Shown: positions 1-9,089 of the stretch, piece by piece
How positions within the stretch are numbered: position 1 is the stretch's first letter
Layout of the letters: each line of letters opens with the position of its first letter
Assembly (NCBI GenBank): GCA_030603495.1
Contig: JAUVXR010000008.1
Span: forward strand, 1-64,000
From: a bacterium
GTDB lineage: Bacteria; Armatimonadota; Zipacnadia; Zipacnadales; Zipacnadaceae
Length of the DNA: 64,000 nucleotides
Direction of reading: 5' to 3'
Made by a program: the position numbers and the translations under genes
The notes under the pieces: generated by a model
Seen by the model: the letters and a program-made list of their open reading frames with translations, nothing else
The model's database searches: none
What the model was told of the DNA's origin: nothing

Positions 1-38
1 GATCGAGGAAGGGAGCTTTAGCGCCGGCCGTAGTCTGC

Positions 39-55
39 GCAGGGCTACGCCCTGC
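39..55. repeat. Short perfect inverted repeat
   Basis: Seven bases (GCAGGGC) are followed by a 3-base loop and the exact complement GCCCTGC. It lies in the non-coding stretch before the first gene. There is no T-run on either side, so it is not a convincing terminator; its role is unknown. Confidence 0.4.
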
Positions 56-150
56 TCCGCCTCCGGCCGCTCCACCACTGTCCCCCAGGTTACACCTTAG
101 CTAACTGTTCATCCGTGTCCAAAAGGCGCTGAGGTCAGACAGATGACGCT

Positions 151-891
151 ATGAGCGAGGAACTCGCTTGGACGCTGGAGCGGGTCTGCGCGAAGGTAAT
201 GGCGGGCATGGTCGTCGCGGCCCGACTGCGGACACATGCGCTCTTTGATACCCAGGAGTATGCGCCGTTCATCTCGGACATTGTTGTCCAAGACCCCGCC
301 CTCATGAAGTGCTTTGCCTCCGATGCATCCTACCCACCGTTAGACGTCACGGTCGCGGCGTTGGCCAAGAAGCCAGTACCGGAGGCAAGGGTCTCGGACA
401 CCTATCGGCTATTCGCGTCGTTGCGTGACCAGGAGGAACTCGTGCGGCTGCGTGCTGCTCTGAGCCGGATTGAGGAGTGCTTCGGGGAACTCATCGCGAC
501 GGAAAGCGAGCTGGTGCGCGGGAAACTCGCCCAGGAGATCGGCAGAGCGGAGATGGAGTACGAGGAGACGGTCGCCGCCGCGATGGCCTCCTGGGGCCAG
601 CAGACCAAGTGGCACACGATTGACATGCTTGCCGGTCAGTTCGCTGGCTTCCTGGGGCCGTGGGTCGAGGACGCGAAGGCCGCGGCTGAAGCAGAGCGGC
701 GCCAGATCACCAGCCACGACTTGCTATCGAGGGGCGACCTATCGTCTGACGTCTTCTTCCTCGCTCAAGTGTGGGAGCGGTACAGGGTCTTGCAGGAGGC
801 AAAGTACCAACAGATGCTCCAAGACCGGCTCGACGTCGAGATATGGGGCCAGGACAAGAGCGACGTGCCCTGGTATGAGCAGCCCGAATAG
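151..891 (+). CDS. Hypothetical protein of unknown function
   Basis: An open frame of 246 codons starts at ATG with no strong ribosome binding site. The protein is acidic and looks soluble and mostly helical. It has no signal peptide, no membrane segment and no motif that I recognise. The middle (about residues 90-150) is rich in Glu, Arg and Ala and could form a coiled coil. It stands alone: upstream is non-coding and downstream is 450 bp without genes followed by a tRNA. Codon usage is GC-rich and consistent with real coding, but I cannot assign a family. It may be an accessory gene, given the decayed genes and IS element that follow. Confidence 0.55.
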   Translation: MSEELAWTLERVCAKVMAGMVVAARLRTHALFDTQEYAPFISDIVVQDPALMKCFASDASYPPLDVTVAALAKKPVPEARVSDTYRLFASLRDQEELVRLRAALSRIEECFGELIATESELVRGKLAQEIGRAEMEYEETVAAAMASWGQQTKWHTIDMLAGQFAGFLGPWVEDAKAAAEAERRQITSHDLLSRGDLSSDVFFLAQVWERYRVLQEAKYQQMLQDRLDVEIWGQDKSDVPWYEQPE

Positions 892-1347
892 CGGCTTACC
901 CACAAACCGAGGCTCCCGTCATCGCGGCTGGAGGGCCGCAGTGTGCCGGAGCGTGTGTACCTCTTCGAGCACCTGCAGTAGCTGCGCCCTGCAGCGGGAA
1001 GGCTGCAGCCCGAGGCGCCGGGCACATCCGCATAAGCCTAGTGCTGGTGGGCCCCCTCCCAACTCTTGTGTTCCTCTTACGCCCCAGGATTGCTCCTCCC
1101 TTGGAAAACACGAAGCCCGCCTCCGAGTTCAGAGACGGGCTTGAGGGTCGAACTGGAATCCCGAACTCCGCGGCGGCCAGAGCGTCGATATTGTCGCCCC
1201 AACGCGCCTGAGCGCGAGCTGGCTAGGCATCGCCTGAAGTTCGGATTTCTACGAAAACTGGCTCCCCCTACGGGACGATTATCGGAACTTTTTCGGAAGT
1301 GATGAATGCGTAGAGCTATCACTCGCGATCTAGGCAAGAGTCCCGTA
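892..1347. other. Gene-free stretch with one terminator-like hairpin
   Basis: I see no convincing gene here. The clearest element is an inverted repeat at 1113-1142 with arms AAGCCCG and CGGGCTT. Read on the minus strand it is followed by a T-rich tract (TGTTTT), so it could terminate transcription coming from the minus-strand tRNA-Asp about 200 bases upstream. Reading frames that cross the region are short and GC-driven. Confidence 0.4.
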
Positions 1348-1425
1348 TGGCGGGGCTGACGGGACTTGAACCCGCGACCTCCGGCTTGACAGGCCGGCAC
1401 TCTAAACCGACTGAGCTACAGCCCC
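1348..1425 (-). tRNA. tRNA-Asp (GTC)
   Basis: On the minus strand the sequence folds as a full cloverleaf. The acceptor stem is GGGGCTG/CAGCCCC with discriminator G and an encoded CCA tail. The D-arm region reads GCTCAG and the T-arm carries GGTTCAAGTCC. The anticodon stem CCGGC/GCCGG encloses the loop CTGTCAA, giving anticodon GTC, which reads Asp codons. The gene is single and has no tRNA neighbours. An IS5-type element sits 115 bases upstream of its 5' end but leaves its probable promoter intact. Confidence 0.95.
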
Positions 1426-1469
1426 ACCTATGGTCACAAAAATCGCCCGCATCTCCTAGACACAATCTT

Positions 1470-1498
1470 AGGTTAACATATCGGCAGGGAACTGTCAA
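1470..1498 (-). promoter_or_regulatory. Candidate promoter of tRNA-Asp
   Basis: On the minus strand a perfect -35 hexamer TTGACA (1493-1498) is followed, after 17 bases, by a poor -10 TAACCT (1470-1475), about 45 bases before the tRNA 5' end. The -35 is exact but the -10 matches the consensus at only three positions, so this is a tentative call. Confidence 0.35.
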
Positions 1499-1540
1499 GA
1501 CGCACGAGCCGTCAGCAGACTCTGACCCCGTAGCAGCTTA

Positions 1541-2445
1541 GAGTGTGTTTAAGAAGTCGCCGCGCGGGCCAAGCGCCGTACCATCACGTGAGTCATTGCC
1601 AGGTGTAGCATCGCTTCGCTGGAGCGCGGGTGATACTCATAGTCCTTGCTCAGACGGCGATACTTCCCCAACCACGCGAACGTCCACTCAACGACCCACC
1701 GGCCTGGCAACACTTCAAAGCCCTCGGCGGCGTCACTGCGACGTACGATGTTCAGTATCCATCGGCAGCGGCTTTTCACCCAGTCAAAACCAACTGTCCG
1801 CCGTGCGCTGCATCAGCCCAGATCCGCTTCAGCCTCGGAAGCCACGCACTGGCTTTGGTCAGCAGCTTCTTGGTGCCATCCCGGTCCTGTACGTCGCCAG
1901 CATGAACCAATACTGCCAGCACCAAGCCCATGGTGTCCACCAGGAGGTGACGCTTCCGCCCCTTTACTTTCTTTGCAGCATCATACCCGCGAGGCCCCCT
2001 TTTTCAGTGGTCTTCACCGAGTGGCTGTCGAGGATGCCGGCACTGGGCTCAGGGTGCCTGCCGGCAGCTTCCCGAACCTGTTTACCTAAGGCATCGTGAA
2101 GTCGCTGCGCTGTGCCATCGTCGCGCCACTTGCCAAAGTAGTGGTAGACCGTTGCCCACTTCGGAAAGTCGTGGGGCAGGTGCCGCCAGGCGCAGCCACT
2201 ACGCAGCACGTAGAAAATAGCATTCACTATCTGGCGCATATGGTACTTGCGGGGTCTGCCTCCGGGCTTCGCTGACGGGATCAACGGCTCAATGACCTCC
2301 CCTTCAGCATCAGTCAAGTCTGTGTCGTATGGCTGCCGCTTCATAGTGTGACTCCTATTGCAGTGCAGTGATGACGACCGTAGCTATTGCCAGCGAAGCG
2401 TCAGCGGGCTATGATAACACAGAATCACACGTTTTGAACATACTC
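1541..2445 (-). mobile_element. IS5-family insertion sequence, about 0.9 kb, degraded
   Basis: The element is bounded by imperfect terminal inverted repeats: GAGTGTGTTTAAGAAGT at 1541-1557, and the complement of GAGTATGTTCAAAACGT at 2429-2445 (about 13 of 17 matching). TA flanks both ends and could be the target duplication. The only gene inside is a minus-strand IS5-type transposase. The length and the two-frame transposase fit the IS427/IS1031-type groups of IS5. The element probably cannot transpose by itself because its transposase carries a second, non-programmed frameshift. It lies between tRNA-Asp and a decayed secreted-protein gene. Confidence 0.75.
1549..2344 (-). pseudogene. IS5-family transposase, two frames plus a second frameshift
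   Basis: The first frame (2344 down to 1964) has the IS5-type N-terminus (DLTDAEGEVIEPLIPSA, then GCAWRHLPHDFPKW) and reaches the catalytic-core motif SHSVKTTEKGG. A minus-one shift on the AAAAAGGGGG run near 1994-2003 opens the expected continuation (PRGYDAAKKVKGRKRHLLVDT). That shift is typical of the group and may be programmed. This second frame then hits TGA near 1777, after [12 protein letters not shown]. The C-terminal part ([20 protein letters not shown], then [17 protein letters not shown]) lies in a third frame. Aligned to the usual QLVDWVK motif, two extra T bases explain the second shift. I therefore call it inactive. Confidence 0.8.
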
Positions 2446-2452
2446 TAAAAAC

Positions 2453-2490
2453 GAGGCAATATTATGAAGACGGCCAGTCGTGTTGAAGAG
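2453..2490 (+). repeat. 38-bp gene-start repeat, copy 1
   Basis: This segment holds the ribosome binding site (GAGG), the ATG and the first nine codons of the following gene. It matches 4066-4103 at 33 of 38 positions, and the start codon falls at the same offset in both copies. Similarity stops abruptly on both sides. It is either a duplicated 5' gene end or a shared leader. Confidence 0.7.
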
Positions 2491-4035
2491 TCGATGACAG
2501 CGGACGTGTTTCTGTGGCTAATGATGGGTGTGCTCATCGTCAGTTGCACGCACACCGGAATTGCGCAAGAAGGAGGTGAGGTTGTGGACATCGGCAGTCG
2601 CAACCAGGTGTTCATTGACGGGCGCTACCTGGACTCAACTGAGGGCTGTCGCATCGTGCTATGCCCACCGCGCAAGACCTATGAGAAGTGCCTGGTGGGG
2701 CCGTTTCCCAAGGCCTACGCCACCTTGTTCGAGGTAGACGGAGTATTTCGGGGGTTCCATGCTCTTACCAAGGATGGGATTCATTGGCGCCGGGTGGCTG
2801 TGGGCACACCGCCTGATCTTGATGACATCTTGGGGGCCTACTTCGGTCGGCCCACGCCGTTCATTGATCCGCAGGCCCCGCCCAGTGAGCGATATAAGCT
2901 CTTTAATCCCCCCGCTAACAAGATATTCGTATCCCGCGACGGCGCCAAGTGGAAGCTTATGCACCAGGGGCTCTTTCCGGGAGAAGCATTGTTCCCTCGC
3001 GGAATGGATAGCCACAACACCTGTTTCTATGACACACGACTTGACAAATACGTCGCCTATGTCCGGGTGAATAACGCCTACCCGGCGCCGCCCGAACGCT
3101 AGGCCTACTTCGCGGGGTGGAGTAAGAGGTTAGGACGCGAGGACGTGTATTCTATGCGGGCGATTGGGCGCTCAGTTACCGACGATCTGTCCAGCTTCCC
3201 GATGCCCGAGGTGGTCTTTGAATTTGACGAGAAGGATCCCCACTTCGGCGGGGTGTCGGTGGCGGATTTTTACACCCCCGAGGTCATCGAGTACCCTTAC
3301 GCTCAGGACGCATACTTTCTATTCACCACCCCCTACCTGCACTACGAGGACTGGTACCTGTCTGACGATCTTTCAGTGTTTCCCCGAACGAGTTTGGATA
3401 CCCTCAATACCGGCCCCATTGACATTGCCGTTGCGGCCAGTCGCGACGGGATTAACTGGCACAGATACGATCGCCAGCCGTGGATTGCGCTGGACTCGGA
3501 AAGCAGGCTGGACCCTGAGTTGCCGGGACTATATGCGCAGGCAGGTCTACCGCGGCCTCAGGTGGCCTATACCAATCTATACATGTCACGGGGAATGTAT
3601 TTACATGACGATGAGATCTGGATGTATTACATGGGCACACACGCCTACCATAGCGGGAAAGTGGCACGCGAGAAGGACGTCTTCAGTCGGGTCGTGCTGC
3701 TTAAGGATAGGTTCACGGCGGTGGAGGCTGACTATATCGGCGGGGAGTTTAGCACCTGCCCGGTGCGCTTCGAGGGTGAGGCGCTGCATCTTAACATCGA
3801 GACCTCGGCGCTGGGCCTGGCGCGAGTAGAGATCCAGGACGCCGACGGCACTCCCATCGAGGGCTACACGCTGGACGACTGCGATCGGGTACATACAGCC
3901 AATACGGTTGACCGCGTGGTCACCTGGCGCGGCGGCGAGTCGGATGTCTCGGCACTGGCCGGCCAGCCGGTAAGACTGCGCTTCGAGCTGCAGTTCGGGG
4001 CGAAGCTGCATGCCTTCCGCTTCGGGCCGGGCTAA
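2464..4035 (+). pseudogene. Secreted propeller glycosidase-like protein, broken by an in-frame TAG
   Basis: One reading frame runs from 2464 to 4035 and is interrupted only by TAG at 3100-3102. Without the stop the product would be about 523 residues. The N-terminus has a hydrophobic signal ending in LIVSC, which could be a lipobox. It continues with NQVFIDGRYLDSTEG and blade-like repeats with Asp and Trp residues (SRDGAKWKLM, SRDGINWHRY), as in five-bladed propeller proteins related to GH32/GH43. I recognise this only as a general type seen in secreted proteins of polysaccharide-degrading bacteria. Part of an accessory cluster with the next DUF4838 gene. TAG ends many other genes here, so recoding is unlikely. 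The stop could be a real mutation or a base-call error. Confidence 0.65.
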
Positions 4036-4065
4036 CCCATGATCGGAAGCAAAAGACTTGAACAG

Positions 4066-4103
4066 GAGGCAGTATTGTGAATACGGCCAGTCTTGTTCAA
4101 GAG
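4066..4103 (+). repeat. 38-bp gene-start repeat, copy 2
   Basis: Second copy of the segment at 2453-2490 (33 of 38 bases identical). It includes a stronger ribosome binding site (GGAGG at 4065-4069) and a GTG start seven bases later. Confidence 0.7.
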
Positions 4104-4139
4104 GGCTCGAAACCGGCGTTTTCCAGGAGTATAAGGTGA
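4077..4139 (+). CDS. 20-residue leader or vestigial ORF
   Basis: A GTG with an excellent ribosome binding site opens a 20-codon frame (MNTASLVQEGSKPAFSRSIR) that ends at TGA, 33 bases before the DUF4838 gene. Its first nine codons repeat the start of the gene at 2464. It may be the stump of a lost gene or a translated leader. It is in the same frame as the downstream gene but separated by two stops. The signal is clear; the function is unknown. Confidence 0.3.
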   Translation: MNTASLVQEGSKPAFSRSIR

Positions 4140-4172
4140 CTTTTGCAGCAGTCTTGACCACTAGACGGGAGG

Positions 4173-6056
4173 ATGACAACGGCAACTACGATGCTTTCCA
4201 CAACAGCCGGTCTGGCAGCGGTAACGAGTTTGCTGCTGATGCTGGGCAGCAGCGGGTCGGTGGCAGCGGATGTGGTTCTCGTAGGCGAGGGCGAAGCCCG
4301 GGCTGCAGTGGTCGTAAGAGCCGACGCCCCCGACCCAGGCCCCGAGTGGACCGCCGCTCGGGAGTTGATCCACTTCGTCGAGCAGATGAGCGGCGTCCAA
4401 CTGCCCATCGTCACGAGTGAGCGAAGCACCACGGGCGCGCGTATTGTCCTGAAGCTGAAGCCCGACGCACCGCATCCGCACTATGACGGCTACTGGCTGC
4501 ACATCCAGGATGCCGATGTCATCATCCAGGCGACCGAGCCGCGCGGCTGTCTGTACGGCGTCTACGGCCTGCTGCGTGAACTGGGCTGCCGCTGGTATGA
4601 CTCGACTCAGATCGCGACAATCATCCCGACGCGGCGGACGCTGAGCGTTCCTGATGACCTCGATGTGCGCCGAGAACCCGATTTCAAGCACCGCTACCCA
4701 ATAGCAGGCACGCCGGCGCAGACGGCGCGCATGGGTTACAACTTCAATTCTAACCCATGGAAAGGCGGCGGCGAACAGCTCGCGGAGGCCGAGGCCCGGG
4801 ACTTACGTCAGTGGGGCTGGGGTCACCTGTGGCCCAAGCTCGTGACGCAGCAGTATAGAGCAGACGGAGAGCACACGGCCATGGACTTCGCCGGGCACGA
4901 GGACTGGCTCCCAATGGATGAGGCCGGACAGCGCGTGGCCAATGGACATACGCTGTGCTTCTCCAATCCCGAGGCGCTGGCCTGGTTCGCCGAGAACGTC
5001 ACCAACTACGTCGTTGCCGACGGAAAAGATCTGGTCTCTATCTGGGCAGCGGACAAGTTTGACAACCCTTTTTGTCGGTGTGAGCAGTGCCAGAGCCGCA
5101 ACTGGAACCCTGGTGACTGGAATATACTGGTCACCAACGAGGCCAGAAAACGCCTGGATGAGCGCGGCTGGGAGGGGCGTCTGGGCTGGATTGCATATTT
5201 CGACACGCGCGAGGCACCGATTGAGGTGGCGCTATACAACCATGGCGAGAAGATGGACTTTCTTTATGCCCCCTGCGGTCGCCACGGTGGCCACTTCGGG
5301 CCCTTCACCAGTGACAGCTGGGCTAATGTGGTCTATCGAGATCGCTTGAACGGCTGGCTCGAGTACCTTGACGCGCAGGATTACCGCGGCACCAAGACCG
5401 TATTCGAGTACTACTTCGACATGATCAACAGCATGTTCGTGCCTCGTGGTCGCCAGGCTGTCGGACGAACGCTGCTCAGTCCCTCACCAGAAGTCATGCA
5501 AGCGGATATCCACTTCTATCGCGAGAAGGGCTTCGATGGCTTCTTCGACTGCTGCCCACCGGTCATGTTGTGGCCAGACCCACTGGGCAAGTGGCTCTTC
5601 GGCGAGTTGCTCTGGGACACTGACTTGGACCTGGAAGCCGCTAAGACAGATTTCTACGCCCATTACTGCGGGCCGGCGGCTGAGGTGATGAGAGGAGCGC
5701 GCGAGAGCCTGATGCGTTCGATGGAGGCAGGACTGGCGCAGGATCACGTCGAAGAGGCGCACGCACTGGCTAGCACATTTGCGGAGGCCCTGCGCCTGGC
5801 GGGTGACGACCAGACTATCCAGACGCGCATCAAGGCTGCGCAGCTACACGCCGAGTTCGCTGCGCTGTGCCTCGAGTCAGAGGTGGCTGAGTCCGCCTTG
5901 CAAGATAAGGACAAGGCAGTGGCGATAGAGCACAGCATTGTCGAATTCTTACAGCAGCACGCTGACTTCCTAGTGAGCAACGGCTTCGGGGACCCTGGCT
6001 ATATCAGGGGCTTCAGCGTGCAGAAGCGCCTGCAACAAATAGGGGTTGCTGACTGA
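4173..6056 (+). CDS. Secreted DUF4838-domain protein
   Basis: The product has 627 residues. The first 31 form a signal peptide with a hydrophobic stretch ending in GSVAA, so it is probably exported. Residues about 30-170 look like the glycosidase-associated N-terminal domain (ARELIHFVEQMSGVQLPIV, GCLYGVYGLLRELGCRWY). The DUF4838 core follows, with a CRCEQC cysteine cluster near residue 310 and aromatic barrel-like motifs. DUF4838 proteins are related to alpha-glucuronidase-type TIM barrels and are common in bacteria that degrade complex polysaccharides; the substrate is unknown. The start is the ATG after GGGAGG at 4168-4173. It is the only intact long gene in this decaying cluster and has a second DUF4838 gene downstream. 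Confidence 0.75.
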   Translation: MTTATTMLSTTAGLAAVTSLLLMLGSSGSVAADVVLVGEGEARAAVVVRADAPDPGPEWTAARELIHFVEQMSGVQLPIVTSERSTTGARIVLKLKPDAPHPHYDGYWLHIQDADVIIQATEPRGCLYGVYGLLRELGCRWYDSTQIATIIPTRRTLSVPDDLDVRREPDFKHRYPIAGTPAQTARMGYNFNSNPWKGGGEQLAEAEARDLRQWGWGHLWPKLVTQQYRADGEHTAMDFAGHEDWLPMDEAGQRVANGHTLCFSNPEALAWFAENVTNYVVADGKDLVSIWAADKFDNPFCRCEQCQSRNWNPGDWNILVTNEARKRLDERGWEGRLGWIAYFDTREAPIEVALYNHGEKMDFLYAPCGRHGGHFGPFTSDSWANVVYRDRLNGWLEYLDAQDYRGTKTVFEYYFDMINSMFVPRGRQAVGRTLLSPSPEVMQADIHFYREKGFDGFFDCCPPVMLWPDPLGKWLFGELLWDTDLDLEAAKTDFYAHYCGPAAEVMRGARESLMRSMEAGLAQDHVEEAHALASTFAEALRLAGDDQTIQTRIKAAQLHAEFAALCLESEVAESALQDKDKAVAIEHSIVEFLQQHADFLVSNGFGDPGYIRGFSVQKRLQQIGVAD

Positions 6057-6161
6057 GCCCCTATCCTCCAGCAGTGAAATGCCCTCCGGCATCCAACATT
6101 ACAGTGCGAACGGCGCCATGAACGGGTGCTCAGGACTCTACCGTGAGGAGAATCACAAGAG

Positions 6162-6380
6162 ATGGAACCAGTCAAACTGGGAGTTATCGGATGTGGGGTA
6201 ATCGGCCGACTGAATATGGCGGAGGCCATGGCTAGCGATCTTACTGAAGTAGTTGTGGTGGCAGATCTGCGGCCGGAGTCGCGCGAATACGCTCAGGAAC
6301 AGGGCGTGGCACGCATCTACGAGGGCGGGCATTTGACGGCAGTATGTCGTTGTCTTTATAAATACGGTGGCCGCTGGTAA
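6162..6380 (+). pseudogene. Truncated Gfo/Idh/MocA oxidoreductase N-terminus
   Basis: The 72-residue frame starts after a good ribosome binding site (GAGGAG). It begins with a Rossmann NAD(P)-binding motif (KLGVIGCGVIGRLNMAEAM) and a following VVVVADLRPES strand, typical of Gfo/Idh/MocA dehydrogenases. Homology stops near residue 54 (ARIYEG), after which an unrelated tail runs to a stop. The family normally has about 330-400 residues, so the catalytic domain is missing. It is best read as a deletion remnant: the next gene starts 27 bases after its stop. A full-length relative is at 57375-58358. Confidence 0.7.
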
Positions 6381-6406
6381 TCTGCGCAAATATGGGAGGA
6401 TTGATT

Positions 6407-9053
6407 ATGCGTGTGTTCATGGCCTGCTTGCTGCTTGTGTCAGTCGTGGTAGGTGTCTTTGGCGCCAACGAATTCCCCGTGCTCGACGGTGAACGGCAGG
6501 CTACCATTGTCTACCCGGCGGGGCTCGAGAAGGAAGATTGACGACGCCTCGAAAGACCTCGTCTCTTATCTGAACAAGGCAACCGGCCAGGAGTTTAACG
6601 CCGTCAGCGAAGCCGATTTCAAGCCAGGCTTGAAGGTGTTCCCCATCTATGTGGGGCGCTGCCAAACCACCGAGGAGCGGTTCGCAGAGGAGCTGGGCGC
6701 CCTGGACCAGGATGGCTTCATGGTCGTGGTTGAGCCTCCCCGCATCTTTCTGTTCGGTCCCGCTGATTATGGCACTTACTTTGCGGCCTGCGATTTCCTG
6801 GAGCGTCACGTCGGGGTGCGCTGGCTGATTCCTGGACCATTGGGTGAGGATGTGCCGCACCATGATCGTATTCTGGTGGCACCGACCCGGCGCACCGAGA
6901 TGCCAGGGGTGCTCTCGCGGCAGTGGGAGGGGGCGGGCCGGGCTGGAGGCGGAGAGTGGATGAAACGAATGCGCATGCGCCCTCGCTACCACAGCCGCCA
7001 CAACCTCCGCACGGTATTCGACGCTGACAAGTACTTTGACGAACACCCAGAGTACTTCGCCGAGTACGGCGGGAAACGCAGCAGGAGCCGGCCCTGTCTG
7101 ACCGAACCGGGCGCGATTCAGTTAGCTGCCAAGACTGCACGCGAGGCCTGGGACAAAGACCCCAATGTGGAATCGTTCTCCTTCGGTCCGGAGGACGGCC
7201 AGTCATTCTGCGACTGTGAGAACTGCCGCCCCCTCAAGAAGTACATCAACTTCCGCGGGTGGCGGTACAACAACAACTCGTATCTGTTCTTCGGATGGCT
7301 GAACAAGGTAGCTTTTGAGCTGGAGAAAACACATCCGGACAAACTGCTCGGGACTCTGGCCTATCTCGGCTACGTTGTCCCGCCGCCGGAGATGCGCCTT
7401 CAACCCAATATCATGCCGTATATATGTGTAACGATGGGCGACTCGGTCTTCCCGCGGCACCGGGCTGCTAACTACGAACTGTATGCGCGCTGGGGCGACA
7501 AGGTCAACCAGATTGGCATATATGAGTACGGCTACGGCTTGGGCTATGGTGTACCCCATATATTCACTCATGTATTCCAGGACGAAATCCAGTATGCAAT
7601 GAAGCATAACTTGCAGGGGTATTATGGTGAGCTGTACCCGAACTATGGATTGGACGGTCCGCGGCTGTACATGATGGCGCGCATCCTGTGGAATCCTGAC
7701 GTGGACGTGGACCGGCTGCAAGAGGAGTGGAACGAGCGGATGTTCCGGGAAGCAGCCGCACCGATGAAAAAGTACTTCGCCCGCTGCGAGCAGGCCTGGA
7801 ATGAGCAGTCTGACCCGGGCCGTTCAGACTTCCGGATTTGGCGGCAGGTCAACACCCCTAAACAGTTCCGGATCTTTACGCCGGAGATTATGAGGGAGTG
7901 CACCGGCTACCTGGACCGGGCGGCAGCAATGGCAACCACCGACATTGTCAAGGATAGGATCGAGTTCTTCCGCAAGACGTGGGATGTCACCGTCTTCCTG
8001 GGCACTGACTGGTGGCAGGGTGAGATGGTGCACCGGCTGATAGCCCAGGACGCACCCGTCAGGGAGGTGGCCCCGTGGCAGCGTGCCGTCAGCGAGTGGA
8101 AGACAAAGGAAGAATATCGCAAGCAGGTACAGGAAATGATCGGCGGGGACAATATCGCGTTTTTCCCTGCCTGGAACCACAATAGGAGCAACTGGGTAGT
8201 GGTGCCCGGGATGCGTGAGCGTAAGCCGATCGAGAGCGACTTTAACTACTGGGCTGCTAGCAAGACTGCGCGGGAGGTTGTCAAGGACGCAGTGAAGATA
8301 CGCCTCGTTTCTGGTAGAGCTATCCGTGCAGAGATCGAACGGCGTATTGCTAACGACTTCGGTACGCGCAGCCCGGATGCCTACAACGAAACAGTTGACG
8401 ATGTGACCGCGATGGCGATGAAGATCGCCGCTGCGGTCGCGGCGCAGGAGCCACCGACGGTTGACGGTGAGCTGAGCGAAGAAGTGTGGGCGCGCGCCGA
8501 AGTGATATCAGACTTCACGGTAGGCGCGCAAAAGGCGGCGGAGAATCAGACGATAGTGAAAATGGCGTACCACCGCGAGAATCTGTACGTCGCCCTAGAA
8601 TGTGAACAGGACACCCGCCAGGTTTCCGGCATACAACTAAGGCGCGACGGGCCAGTAGAGGCAGACGATTCGGTGGTGCTGTTCCTGCGTCCCACCTCGG
8701 AAGATCGGCCCTATCTGCGAGTGGCACTCAGCCCGGCAGGTGGATTTCTGGACGCGATGTTGCTACCCGAAGGTAAGCAGTTCGGCCAGCCACTTGAGTA
8801 CGACTATGACTTCGTCTGGGCTACTAAGGTCCAGGAGGGCCGGTGGACTGCGGAGCTAAAGGTGCCGCTGCAGGAGCTGGGCTGGTGGCCGTGCCGCCAC
8901 CGGACCTTCCGGCTCAATATTGTGCGGCGAGTCAAGAGTGCCGGAGACGAACTGTCCACCTGGTGTGCTGCGCCCGGCGAGACCGGTCCCGAAGATACTC
9001 GCAACCAGGGCTGGCTGGTCCTGGACGGCCCAGGCGGTGGGGCCTGGGAGTAG
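6407..9053 (+). pseudogene. Secreted DUF4838 protein with CBM9-like domain, frameshifted near its start
   Basis: The true start is the ATG at 6407 behind GGGAGGA. It encodes a good signal peptide (MRVFMACLLLVSVVVGVFGA) and then runs into TGA at 6539. The main frame (through 9053) continues from IDDASKDLVSYLNKATGQ, and removing a single G near 6533 would join the two. The body, about 700 residues, has DUF4838 features including a CDCENC cluster. The last 200 residues (TVDGELSEEVWARAEVISDF onward) look like a CBM9/DOMON-type carbohydrate-binding domain. Known members are exported polysaccharide-related proteins. As written the gene would yield no exported product, though an assembly error could also explain it. 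Confidence 0.75.
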
Positions 9054-9089
9054 CCATACACTAGCATTATAAGGGCTCAGCCGTGTTGC

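Noticed and set aside
1077-1400. Minus-strand frame across the tRNA-Asp gene
   Set aside because: It overlaps the tRNA and reads through its structure, so it is not a gene.
3100-3102. TAG read as pyrrolysine or another recoded residue
   Set aside because: Many genes here end in TAG, and no pyrrolysine machinery is visible. A mutation or base error is simpler.
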